A stretch of DNA of 8,643 bases from Sulfuricellaceae bacterium. Lineage in GTDB: Bacteria > Pseudomonadota > Gammaproteobacteria > Burkholderiales > UBA9220. Every line of letters begins with the position of its first letter. Within the stretch, counting starts at the first letter, position 1. The position numbers were made by a program, and so were the translations under genes. The stretch is from NCBI GenBank assembly GCA_019911985.1, contig JAIOJO010000429.1:1-8643 (forward strand), in the 5' to 3' direction. Shown here in pieces: positions 1 through 5,067 of the stretch. Under the pieces are notes generated by a model. That model was given only the letters and a program-made list of their open reading frames with translations, was not told where the DNA came from and did no database searches.

Positions 1-410
1 CCGTGGTGGCGGACGAGGTGCGCAAGCTGGCCGAAAAATCCAGCCAGTCGGCCGGGGAAATCGACCGGATCACCCGCGTCCTCGAAAGCCGGTCCGGCGC
101 GGTGGAGGAGGCGATCCGCCAGGGACAAGGGGCTTTGCAGAGCAGCCAGGATCACCTGGAGAATGTCGCCGTGGTGTTGTCGGAGGCGGGCAGCCTGGTG
201 CAAAGCACGACGGCGGGCATGGACGAAATCAACGCGTCGGTGCGCGAGCAGCGGATCGCCAGCACGGAAATCGCCAACAACGTGGAACGCATCGCCCAAT
301 CGGCCGAGGCGAACAGCGCGGCGGCCGGCGAATCCGTTCGCGATGCCGACGAATTGCGCGGCTTGGCCTACACCTTGAAAGATACGCTGGGCAAGTTCAA
401 GCTCCAATGA
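1..410 (+). CDS. Methyl-accepting chemotaxis protein, C-terminal fragment (5' end outside window)
   Basis: The reading frame is open from the left edge, with codons in phase from base 3, and ends at TGA 408-410. It gives about 135 residues. The fragment opens with VVADEVRKLAEKS, the highly conserved tip of the cytoplasmic signalling hairpin of chemoreceptors, which contacts CheA and CheW. The rest is an alanine-, glutamate- and glutamine-rich heptad pattern typical of the returning helix of the four-helix bundle, including the methylation-helix region. It ends LGKFKLQ, with no CheR-docking xWxxF pentapeptide. The ligand-binding, membrane and HAMP parts would lie upstream, so the stimulus cannot be inferred. 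The gene is probably unrelated in function to the anaerobic genes that follow, and a possible terminator hairpin lies at its stop codon. The family call is secure; the receptor subtype is unknown. Confidence 0.93.
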   Translation, partial: VVADEVRKLAEKSSQSAGEIDRITRVLESRSGAVEEAIRQGQGALQSSQDHLENVAVVLSEAGSLVQSTTAGMDEINASVREQRIASTEIANNVERIAQSAEANSAAAGESVRDADELRGLAYTLKDTLGKFKLQ

Positions 411-444
411 CCCGCTTGCCGCCGGCGCGGGTTCGGGATTTTCT
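410..444 (+). terminator. Possible weak terminator hairpin after the chemoreceptor gene
   Basis: ACCCGC (410-415) pairs perfectly with GCGGGT (427-432), and an inner GCC/GGC pairing (418-420 with 424-426) extends the stem. A short T-rich stretch (ATTTTCT) follows a few bases later. The T tract is weak and not directly adjacent to the stem, so this is only a candidate. Confidence 0.35.
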
Positions 445-509
445 AAAACAGCTTCTAAGAGGCTGCCTAGGCCGTTTGGCGGATACCGCTTTTGCCGGAG
501 AGGGGTAGA

Positions 510-1484
510 ATGTCCGGCATGGCTAAATCGATGGTGCTCTCGGACCGCATTCACACCTACGGTCAAAATTTGCTGCAGCGCTACGGCGAACGGGTGCATA
601 AAATTTCTCTGGATGCCGGGATATTTACCTGCCCTAACCGCGACGGCAGCAAGGGCGTCGGCGGTTGCACTTTTTGCAACAACGATTCGTTCAGCCCCTC
701 GGCGGGAACCGGATTGGATATCGACGGCCAGATCGCGCGCGCGCGCGAACGCATCGCCAAGCGCACCCGCGCCCGCAAATTCATCGCCTATTTCCAGGCC
801 TACACCAATACCTATGCCAAGGTGGAGCAATTGGAAGCGCTCTACCGCCATGCCCTCGGCCAGCCCGACATGGTGGGCCTGTCCGTCGGCACCCGCCCCG
901 ATTGCGTTTCCGGCAAGGTGCTGGATTTGCTCGAACGCCTCCGCGCACGCGGCTTGGAGGTGGTGCTCGAACTGGGCTTGCAGTCCGCCAACGACGCCAC
1001 GCTGGAACGCGTCAACCGCGGCCATACGCTGGCGGAATACCGCGCCACGGCCAAGGCTGCCAGGCAGCGCGGCATTCCGGTTTGCGCGCACCTGATCGTG
1101 GGGTTGCCGGGAGAAGGCGAAAGCGATTTCCACGCTTCGCTCGATACGGTTCTGGAGATCGGGGTCGACGGGCTCAAGCTGCATCCCCTGCACGTGGTCA
1201 AGCATACGATTTTGGCCAAGCAGTGGCGCTGCGGCGACTATAGCCCCTTGGCGCTGGACGGTTATATCCGCATCGCGTGCGACCTGATCGAACGCACGCC
1301 CGCCGAGGTGGCGTTTCATCGAGTGACCGCAACGGCGCCGGAAAAGGTCTTGCTGGCGCCGGAGTGGTGCGGCAAAAAATGGATCGTGCTCAACGGTATC
1401 GAGCAGGAATTGCGGCGCCGCGACAGCCGTCAGGGATGCCTGGCCGGGACGCCTTTTTTAAGGGAGCTTCGTCATGTCGCTTGA
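510..1484 (+). CDS. yhcC: Radical SAM protein, YhcC / TIGR01212 family
   Basis: This encodes a 324-residue protein close to the E. coli YhcC pattern (about 309 aa). I chose ATG 510 because GGAGAGGGG lies just upstream at 497-505; the frame is open further up to a TTG at 492. The SAM-cluster motif is the long-spaced form C-x11-C-x2-C (Cys41, Cys53, Cys56 in CPNRDG...GGCTFC), shared with the Elp3-like group. Other family blocks are AYFQAYTNTYA, VGLSVGTRPDC, LELGLQSANDATLERVNRGH, HLIVGLPGEGE and GLKLHPLHVVK. The protein should be a cytoplasmic [4Fe-4S] enzyme that cleaves S-adenosylmethionine. The substrate in proteobacteria is not established as far as I know; from memory, the Bacillus relative YtqA has been tied to tRNA wobble-uridine modification. 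It overlaps ubiU by 11 bases, so the two are probably translated from one message. Family call secure, function open. Confidence 0.93.
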   Translation: MSGMAKSMVLSDRIHTYGQNLLQRYGERVHKISLDAGIFTCPNRDGSKGVGGCTFCNNDSFSPSAGTGLDIDGQIARARERIAKRTRARKFIAYFQAYTNTYAKVEQLEALYRHALGQPDMVGLSVGTRPDCVSGKVLDLLERLRARGLEVVLELGLQSANDATLERVNRGHTLAEYRATAKAARQRGIPVCAHLIVGLPGEGESDFHASLDTVLEIGVDGLKLHPLHVVKHTILAKQWRCGDYSPLALDGYIRIACDLIERTPAEVAFHRVTATAPEKVLLAPEWCGKKWIVLNGIEQELRRRDSRQGCLAGTPFLRELRHVA

Positions 1485-2475
1485 ACTGGTTTGCCCGGCG
1501 GGTAATTTGCCGGCCCTCAAGGCCGCTGTCGATAACGGCGCGGATTGCGTGTACATGGGGTTTCGCGACAGCACCAACGCCCGCGCTTTCGCCGGGCTGA
1601 ATTTCGACTTGCCTACCGCGCGCGAGGGCCTACGCTATGCCCACGCCAAGGGCGCGAAAGTGCTGCTGGCGCTGAACACCTTTCCCCAAGCCGATACCTG
1701 GCAGCGCTGGCGGACGGCGGTGGACAATGCCGCCGACGTGGGCGTGGACGCCGTGATCCTCGCCGATCCCGGCCTCATGCGCTACGCCTCGCGCGCTTAC
1801 CCGAATCTGCGCCTGCACCTGTCGGTGCAAGGCTCCGCCACGAATTACGAGGCGATCAATTTTTACCACGAACACTTCGGCATCCAGCGCGCGGTGTTGC
1901 CGCGCGTGCTGTCGCTGGCCCAGGTGGAAAACGTGGTGAAGAATACCCCGGTGGAAATCGAACTGTTCGGCTTCGGCGGCTTGTGCGTGATGGTGGAAGG
2001 GCGCTGCGTGTTGTCTTCCTACGCCACCGGCGAATCGCCGAATACCGCCGGGGTCTGCTCGCCCGCCAAGGCGGTGCGCTGGCAGCAGACCCCGCAGGGA
2101 CTGGAGTCGCGCCTCAACGGCGTGCTGCTGGACCGCTACGGAGCCGATGAAAACGCCGGCTATCCCACGCTGTGCAAGGGCCGCTTCGACGTCAACGGCG
2201 AAACCTATTACGCCATCGAGGAACCCGCCAGCCTGAACACCCTGGAACTGCTGCCGCAAATGCTCGCCATGGGCATTTCCGCGATCAAGATCGAAGGCCG
2301 CCAGCGCAGCCCGGCCTACGTCGAGCAGGTGACCAAGGTATGGCGCGCCGCGATCGATTCGGCCCGGCGCAGCGCGGAAAATTTCACCGTCAGTCAGGCC
2401 TGGATGGCGCAACTGAACAAGGTGGCCGAGGGACAGCAAAATACCCTGGGCGCGTATCACCGGCCGTGGAAATAA
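1474..2475 (+). CDS. ubiU: UbiU, O2-independent ubiquinone biosynthesis protein (peptidase U32 family)
   Basis: The 333-residue product matches the E. coli UbiU (YhbU, 331 aa) pattern throughout: it begins ELVCPAGNLPALKAAVDNGAD and ends TLGAYHRPWK. In E. coli, UbiU and UbiV form a heterodimer that hydroxylates the ubiquinone ring without oxygen, each carrying a [4Fe-4S] cluster. The four cluster ligands are visible as Cys171, Cys178, Cys195 and Cys234 (GGLCVMVEGRC, AGVCSPAK, PTLCKGRF), offset by two from the E. coli positions I recall. Despite the U32 peptidase name, it is not expected to be a protease. Start ATG 1474 is preceded by AAGGGAG (1460-1466) at good spacing and overlaps the end of yhcC. 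ubiV lies 121 bases downstream, across an inverted repeat. Identification is firm. Confidence 0.96.
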   Translation: MSLELVCPAGNLPALKAAVDNGADCVYMGFRDSTNARAFAGLNFDLPTAREGLRYAHAKGAKVLLALNTFPQADTWQRWRTAVDNAADVGVDAVILADPGLMRYASRAYPNLRLHLSVQGSATNYEAINFYHEHFGIQRAVLPRVLSLAQVENVVKNTPVEIELFGFGGLCVMVEGRCVLSSYATGESPNTAGVCSPAKAVRWQQTPQGLESRLNGVLLDRYGADENAGYPTLCKGRFDVNGETYYAIEEPASLNTLELLPQMLAMGISAIKIEGRQRSPAYVEQVTKVWRAAIDSARRSAENFTVSQAWMAQLNKVAEGQQNTLGAYHRPWK

Positions 2476-2486
2476 CATCTTTTTTA

Positions 2487-2568
2487 ACCGCAAGGGACGC
2501 AAGGTAACGCAAAGGAAAGCCTTTTTATGAAGTTGAATTCCTTCGCGTACCTTTGCGACCTTTGCGGT
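2487..2568. repeat. Imperfect 31-bp inverted repeat between ubiU and ubiV
   Basis: The left arm is 2487-2517 (begins ACCGCAAGGGACGCAAGG) and the right arm is 2538-2568 (reverse complement begins ACCGCAAAGGTCGCAAAGG). They agree at 25 of 31 positions around a 20-base loop. Each arm is itself built from about three copies of a CGCAAAGG-like unit at a period of 9-10 bases. From memory, similar CGCAAAGG-rich inverted repeats occur as dispersed extragenic elements in many proteobacterial genomes. There is no clean T tract, so it is not a classical terminator, but a long RNA stem here could affect ubiU-ubiV message processing or stability. Confidence 0.8.
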
Positions 2569-2596
2569 GAAAACGGTTTTTTAAAGCGAATTTGAT

Positions 2597-3511
2597 ATGA
2601 AACTAGCATTAGGCCCCATTCTCTACTACTGGGAACGCGACACCGTCTTTAATTTCTACGATGAGATCGCCGCCTCGCCGGTGGACATCGTCTACCTCGG
2701 CGAAACGGTCTGCTCGCGCCGCCACACCTTGCGCACCGAGGATTGGCTTGAGATCGCGGGCCAACTCGCCGCCGCCGGCAAGGAGGCGGTGCTGTCCAGC
2801 CAGGCGCTGATCGAGTCCGAATCCGATCTGAAGACCCTGCGCCGCCTCGCCGGCAACGGCGCGTTCGCGGTCGAGGCCAACGACATCGGCGCGGTGCGCC
2901 TGCTTGCCGCGGCCCAGGCGTCCTTCGTCGCCGGCCCCCACGTCAATACCTACAACCCGCAGACGCTGGCGCTGCTGGCCGAGATCGGCGCCAAGCGCTG
3001 GGTCATGCCGGTGGAAATGTCGCGCGCGGCGCTGGTCCACATGCTGGCCGCGCGGCCGCACGGCATGGAAACCGAAGTATTCGCCTACGGCCGCCTGCCT
3101 TTGGCTTTCTCGGCGCGCTGCTTCACCGCCCGCCACTTCAACCTGCCCAAGGACGACTGCCAGTTCCGTTGCCTGGATTACGCCAACGGCCTCAGCCTGA
3201 AAACCCGCGAAGGCCAGCCCTTCCTCGCGCTGAACGGCATCCAGACGCAATCCGCCAGCGTCTACAACCTGCTCGGCGAAACGGCCTCCATGCGCGACAC
3301 CGGCGTGGACATCGTGCGCGTCAGTCCGCAAGCCTTCCACACCGCCAAGATTCTCAAGCTGTTCCGCGACGCGATGGACGGCCCACTCCCCGTGGAGAGC
3401 GCCCTGCAGCAAATCGCCAAGCTGATGCCCGACCAAGCCTGCGACGGCTACTGGCACGGCCGGCCCGGCATCGAGCAGAGCTATCTTGCTTCCGCTGAGG
3501 GCGCTTCTTAG
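2597..3511 (+). CDS. ubiV: UbiV, O2-independent ubiquinone biosynthesis protein (peptidase U32 family)
   Basis: The 304-residue protein follows the E. coli UbiV (YhbV, 292 aa) pattern: LGPILYYW at the start, then VYLGETVCSRRH, VAGPHVNTYNPQTL, MPVEMSRA, YGRLPLAFSARCFTARH and LNGIQTQSASVYNL. The four cluster cysteines are Cys39, Cys175, Cys188 and Cys192. Their C-x12-C-x3-C spacing in the second part equals that of E. coli (180, 193, 197). It works as the partner of UbiU in anaerobic ring hydroxylation. Start ATG 2597 has no strong Shine-Dalgarno sequence; AAAGCGAA upstream is weak. The upstream inverted repeat may influence expression relative to ubiU. After the stop codon, the usual neighbour ubiT is displaced by a toxin-antitoxin pair. 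Identification is firm. Confidence 0.95.
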   Translation: MKLALGPILYYWERDTVFNFYDEIAASPVDIVYLGETVCSRRHTLRTEDWLEIAGQLAAAGKEAVLSSQALIESESDLKTLRRLAGNGAFAVEANDIGAVRLLAAAQASFVAGPHVNTYNPQTLALLAEIGAKRWVMPVEMSRAALVHMLAARPHGMETEVFAYGRLPLAFSARCFTARHFNLPKDDCQFRCLDYANGLSLKTREGQPFLALNGIQTQSASVYNLLGETASMRDTGVDIVRVSPQAFHTAKILKLFRDAMDGPLPVESALQQIAKLMPDQACDGYWHGRPGIEQSYLASAEGAS

Positions 3512-3556
3512 CAACGGGCACCCCGTATTTCGCTGCGCTTCCTCCGGGCTGGTTGC

Positions 3557-3577
3557 ATACCATCTCTTGATGGGTAT
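3557..3577. promoter_or_regulatory. Candidate operator palindrome in front of the toxin gene
   Basis: ATACCATC (3557-3564), a TCTT loop, then GATGGGTAT (3569-3577) form an inverted repeat with a single extra base in the right arm. It overlaps the candidate -35 box of the toxin promoter, which is where the HTH antitoxin would be expected to bind to repress its own operon. This is inference from position and symmetry only. Confidence 0.45.
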
Positions 3578-3595
3578 CGTCCAATGGACTACACT
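3567..3595 (+). promoter_or_regulatory. Candidate sigma-70 promoter of the toxin-antitoxin pair
   Basis: TTGATG (3567-3572) and TACACT (3590-3595) are separated by exactly 17 bases, and each matches four of six consensus positions. Transcription starting about seven bases after the -10 would begin near 3602, at or next to the ATG preferred for the toxin. The toxin message could therefore be leaderless, which would fit the absence of a Shine-Dalgarno sequence there. Confidence 0.45.
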
Positions 3596-3601
3596 TGTCG
3601 T

Positions 3602-3883
3602 ATGAATTTTGAATGGGATGAAGCCAAAAGCGAGGCGTGCTTTATTCAGCGCGGATTTGATTTTGCTTACGCGGCACGGGCGTTTTTTGATCCCAACCGA
3701 ATCGTGCATGCCGACACCAGGCACAGCTATGGCGAGGAGCGCTACCAACTGATGGGCATGATCGAACGGCGTCTGTTCGTGGTGGTCTATACCCCACGCC
3801 ATGATGCCATGCGAATCATCTCGGTACGCAAAGCCAATCAACGAGAGGTCAGACACTATGAAGACAGTACGTGTGACGATTAA
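3602..3883 (+). CDS. brnT: BrnT family (DUF497) toxin
   Basis: The 93-residue protein has the DUF497/BrnT hallmarks: N-terminal MNFEWDEAKSEA, then RGFDFAYAARAFFD, GEERYQLMG, VVVYTPRHD and the C-terminal RIISVRKANQREVRHYE. BrnT toxins have a RelE-like RNase fold and inhibit translation in the cytoplasm until bound by the antitoxin. Start ATG 3602 gives the usual BrnT N-terminus; an in-frame ATG at 3584 would add MDYTCR but sits inside the candidate promoter. The segment where many BrnTs have KHGVSF reads QRGFDF here. The 3' end overlaps the antitoxin gene by 26 bases, typical of coupled toxin-antitoxin genes. Base composition looks less GC-rich than ubiUV, suggesting acquisition by transfer. 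The family call is confident; toxicity is inferred. Confidence 0.88.
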   Translation: MNFEWDEAKSEACFIQRGFDFAYAARAFFDPNRIVHADTRHSYGEERYQLMGMIERRLFVVVYTPRHDAMRIISVRKANQREVRHYEDSTCDD

Positions 3884-4193
3884 CCCTGCCGTTCCGGCCA
3901 CCATGGCTTTGGGGTGCATCGACGCTGCTCGCGTGGATGCCACCACCGAGGAGGGCATCGCCGCACACCAAGCCGCCGACGAAGCCGAAGCCATGCAGGA
4001 CGTGGCGAAGTTCGCACGCCGGGTCAGAAAACGCCTTGGACTGAGCCAGGCAGAGTTTTCACAGCGGATTGATGTCTCGCTCGACACTATCCGCAACTGG
4101 GAACAAGGCAAACGCTGCCCGACCGGTGCTGCCAAGGCACTGCTCAAGGTGTTGGACAAAGCACCCGAGGCGGCGTTGGCGGCGCTCGACTGA
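3858..4193 (+). CDS. XRE-type helix-turn-helix antitoxin and autorepressor
   Basis: The 111-residue protein starts at ATG 3858 (MKTVRVTINP), with GAGAGG at 3843-3848 as ribosome binding site inside the end of the toxin gene. Residues about 1-50 are alanine- and glutamate-rich with no domain I recognise; this part probably wraps the toxin. Residues about 54-105 are an XRE/COG2944-like HTH: RKRLGLSQAEFSQRIDVSLD followed by IRNWEQGKRCPTGAAKALL. The canonical BrnA antitoxin is a ribbon-helix-helix protein, so the DNA-binding fold here differs from the founding BrnTA pair. By position it should neutralise the BrnT-like protein and repress the promoter at about 3557-3595. The HTH assignment is confident; the antitoxin role is inferred from overlap and order. 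Confidence 0.85.
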   Translation: MKTVRVTINPAVPATMALGCIDAARVDATTEEGIAAHQAADEAEAMQDVAKFARRVRKRLGLSQAEFSQRIDVSLDTIRNWEQGKRCPTGAAKALLKVLDKAPEAALAALD

Positions 4194-4199
4194 AAGAGG

Positions 4200-4249
4200 C
4201 TGAAAATTTGGCGTGGCGATGCCTAATCCGGTCGCTCGCCAAATTTCAG
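4200..4249. repeat. Inverted repeat between the antitoxin gene and ubiT
   Basis: CTGAAAATTTGGCG (4200-4213) is mirrored by CGCCAAATTTCAG (4237-4249); the arms match except for one extra A on the left, with a 23-base loop. It begins 6 bases after the antitoxin stop and ends just before the ubiT promoter candidate. There is no T tract, so it may be a 3' stabiliser, a processing site or an operator. Confidence 0.7.
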
Positions 4250-4253
4250 GGCA

Positions 4254-4282
4254 TTGGTTCCGCCCCGCAAAAGGGATAAAAT
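4254..4282 (+). promoter_or_regulatory. Candidate sigma-70 promoter of ubiT
   Basis: TTGGTT (4254-4259) and TAAAAT (4277-4282) are spaced by 17 bases. The -10 matches five of six consensus positions, the -35 three of six. Initiation near 4289 would leave a leader of about 27 bases before ubiT. No FNR-type box is visible next to it. Confidence 0.45.
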
Positions 4283-4315
4283 GAATTCCAATCCGGCCTT
4301 GTCGAAAGTGCGTTC

Positions 4316-4795
4316 ATGAACCTGCCCGTTTTTAAATTCCCCAAGCCTCTCGCAGCGGCGCTGTCGCGGTTGCCGGACTACCCGCCTTCTCTGCTCTTCA
4401 GCAAGGCGCTCAACCTGGCGCTGGGGCGCATCATCAAGCCCGAGCTGCTGGAGCCGCTGCACGGCAAGCGGATCGGTATCCATGTGAGCGATGCCGGCTT
4501 GCACTTTTGTTTCACCGTAGCCCGCAGCGGTTTTTCTGCGTGCAGGGCGGATAAGACCCCCGACTTGAGTATCAGCGCCAGCGCCCACGATTTCCTGCAG
4601 TTGGCGATGCGCAAGGAAGACCCCGACGCCTTGTTCTTCAGCCGCCGCCTGGTGGTGGAGGGCGACACCGAACTCGGCCTGATCGCCAAGAACACGCTGG
4701 ACGCCGTGGAGATGCCCAAGATCGAGTTCTCCCGGCTGCTGCCTGGGCCGCTGTTGGAAAAAGCCGCGATTCGACTGCTGACCGCCGGTCATTGA
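4316..4795 (+). CDS. ubiT: UbiT, SCP2-domain accessory protein of O2-independent ubiquinone biosynthesis
   Basis: The 159-residue protein has the SCP2 sterol-carrier-like domain of UbiT (E. coli YhbT, 174 aa). The diagnostic stretch is MRKEDPDALFFSRRL followed by VVEGDTELGLIAKNTLDAVE, almost the same as in E. coli. In E. coli, UbiT is needed for the anaerobic ubiquinone pathway with UbiU and UbiV, and is thought to bind the lipophilic quinone intermediates through its hydrophobic SCP2 pocket. Start ATG 4316 has only a weak GAAAG upstream. It is separated from ubiUV by the toxin-antitoxin pair and has its own promoter candidate, so it is probably transcribed apart from ubiUV here. A strong terminator follows. 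Identification is firm. Confidence 0.94.
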   Translation: MNLPVFKFPKPLAAALSRLPDYPPSLLFSKALNLALGRIIKPELLEPLHGKRIGIHVSDAGLHFCFTVARSGFSACRADKTPDLSISASAHDFLQLAMRKEDPDALFFSRRLVVEGDTELGLIAKNTLDAVEMPKIEFSRLLPGPLLEKAAIRLLTAGH

Positions 4796-4867
4796 ATTGC
4801 GCTTTGCAACATTCTCCGCCTGCTGAGGACGCCCCCGTTTTCATTACCTGAGCGCATCTAATCCCCC

Positions 4868-4901
4868 AAGGCCACCGCCCGTCGCGATGGCCTTTTTCTT
4901 T
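4868..4901 (+). terminator. Rho-independent terminator after ubiT
   Basis: AAGGCCA (4868-4874) pairs with TGGCCTT (4888-4894) around a GC-rich 13-base loop, followed directly by TTTTTCTTT. It separates ubiT from the nrdD control region. Confidence 0.8.
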
Positions 4902-4936
4902 GCCCGGAGAATGATCCGGCGCTACTTCAAAAAAGA

Positions 4937-4950
4937 TTGATCTGGGTCAA
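4937..4950. promoter_or_regulatory. FNR/ANR-type anaerobox upstream of nrdD
   Basis: TTGATCTGGGTCAA matches the FNR consensus TTGAT-N4-ATCAA at nine of ten defined positions. If used as a class II activator site centred at -41.5, transcription would start near 4985, with a weak -10 at about 4971-4978 (CAATATGA). Activation by an oxygen-sensing FNR/ANR regulator fits the oxygen-sensitive class III reductase encoded downstream. Confidence 0.75.
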
Positions 4951-4967
4951 TAAAAAATATTGACTCA

Positions 4968-4983
4968 TCACAATATGAGGGGT
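4968..4983. promoter_or_regulatory. NrdR-like box 1
   Basis: TCACAATATGAGGGGT agrees with the 16-bp NrdR consensus (ACACWATATATWGTGT) at 11 positions. It lies exactly 32 bp upstream of a better box and overlaps the -10 region predicted from the anaerobox. On its own it would be unconvincing; the spacing supports it. Confidence 0.5.
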
Positions 4984-4999
4984 AATTTATGCGTAACAA

Positions 5000-5015
5000 T
5001 GACTACATATAGTGT
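5000..5015. promoter_or_regulatory. NrdR-like box 2
   Basis: TGACTACATATAGTGT matches the NrdR consensus at 13 of 16 positions, including the ATATA core and the GTGT end. NrdR is the nucleotide-sensing repressor of ribonucleotide reductase genes and binds paired boxes about 31-32 bp apart, the spacing seen here relative to 4968-4983. Confidence 0.65.
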
Positions 5016-5067
5016 TCTTGGGTATATCAACCAGGCGCTTGGATAGGCTGGCATAGGAGGGATGGCA

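Noticed and set aside
3567..3580. FNR-like box TTGATGGGTATCGT upstream of the toxin gene
   Set aside because: It matches eight of ten consensus positions, but it overlaps the -35 and is better explained by the palindrome there. Its position relative to the predicted start (about -28) does not suit FNR activation.
2609..4159. Long minus-strand open frame spanning ubiV and the toxin-antitoxin genes
   Set aside because: It runs antisense to three well-supported genes and resembles no family.
4281..4319. A 12-codon reading frame (ATG 4281) whose TGA overlaps the ubiT ATG, suggesting a coupled leader peptide
   Set aside because: Its ATG lies within the predicted -10 box, it has no ribosome binding site, and the predicted transcript starts downstream of it.
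5020..5032. TTGGGTATATCAA as a second FNR site before nrdD
   Set aside because: The half-sites are separated by three bases instead of four and the left half is poor.
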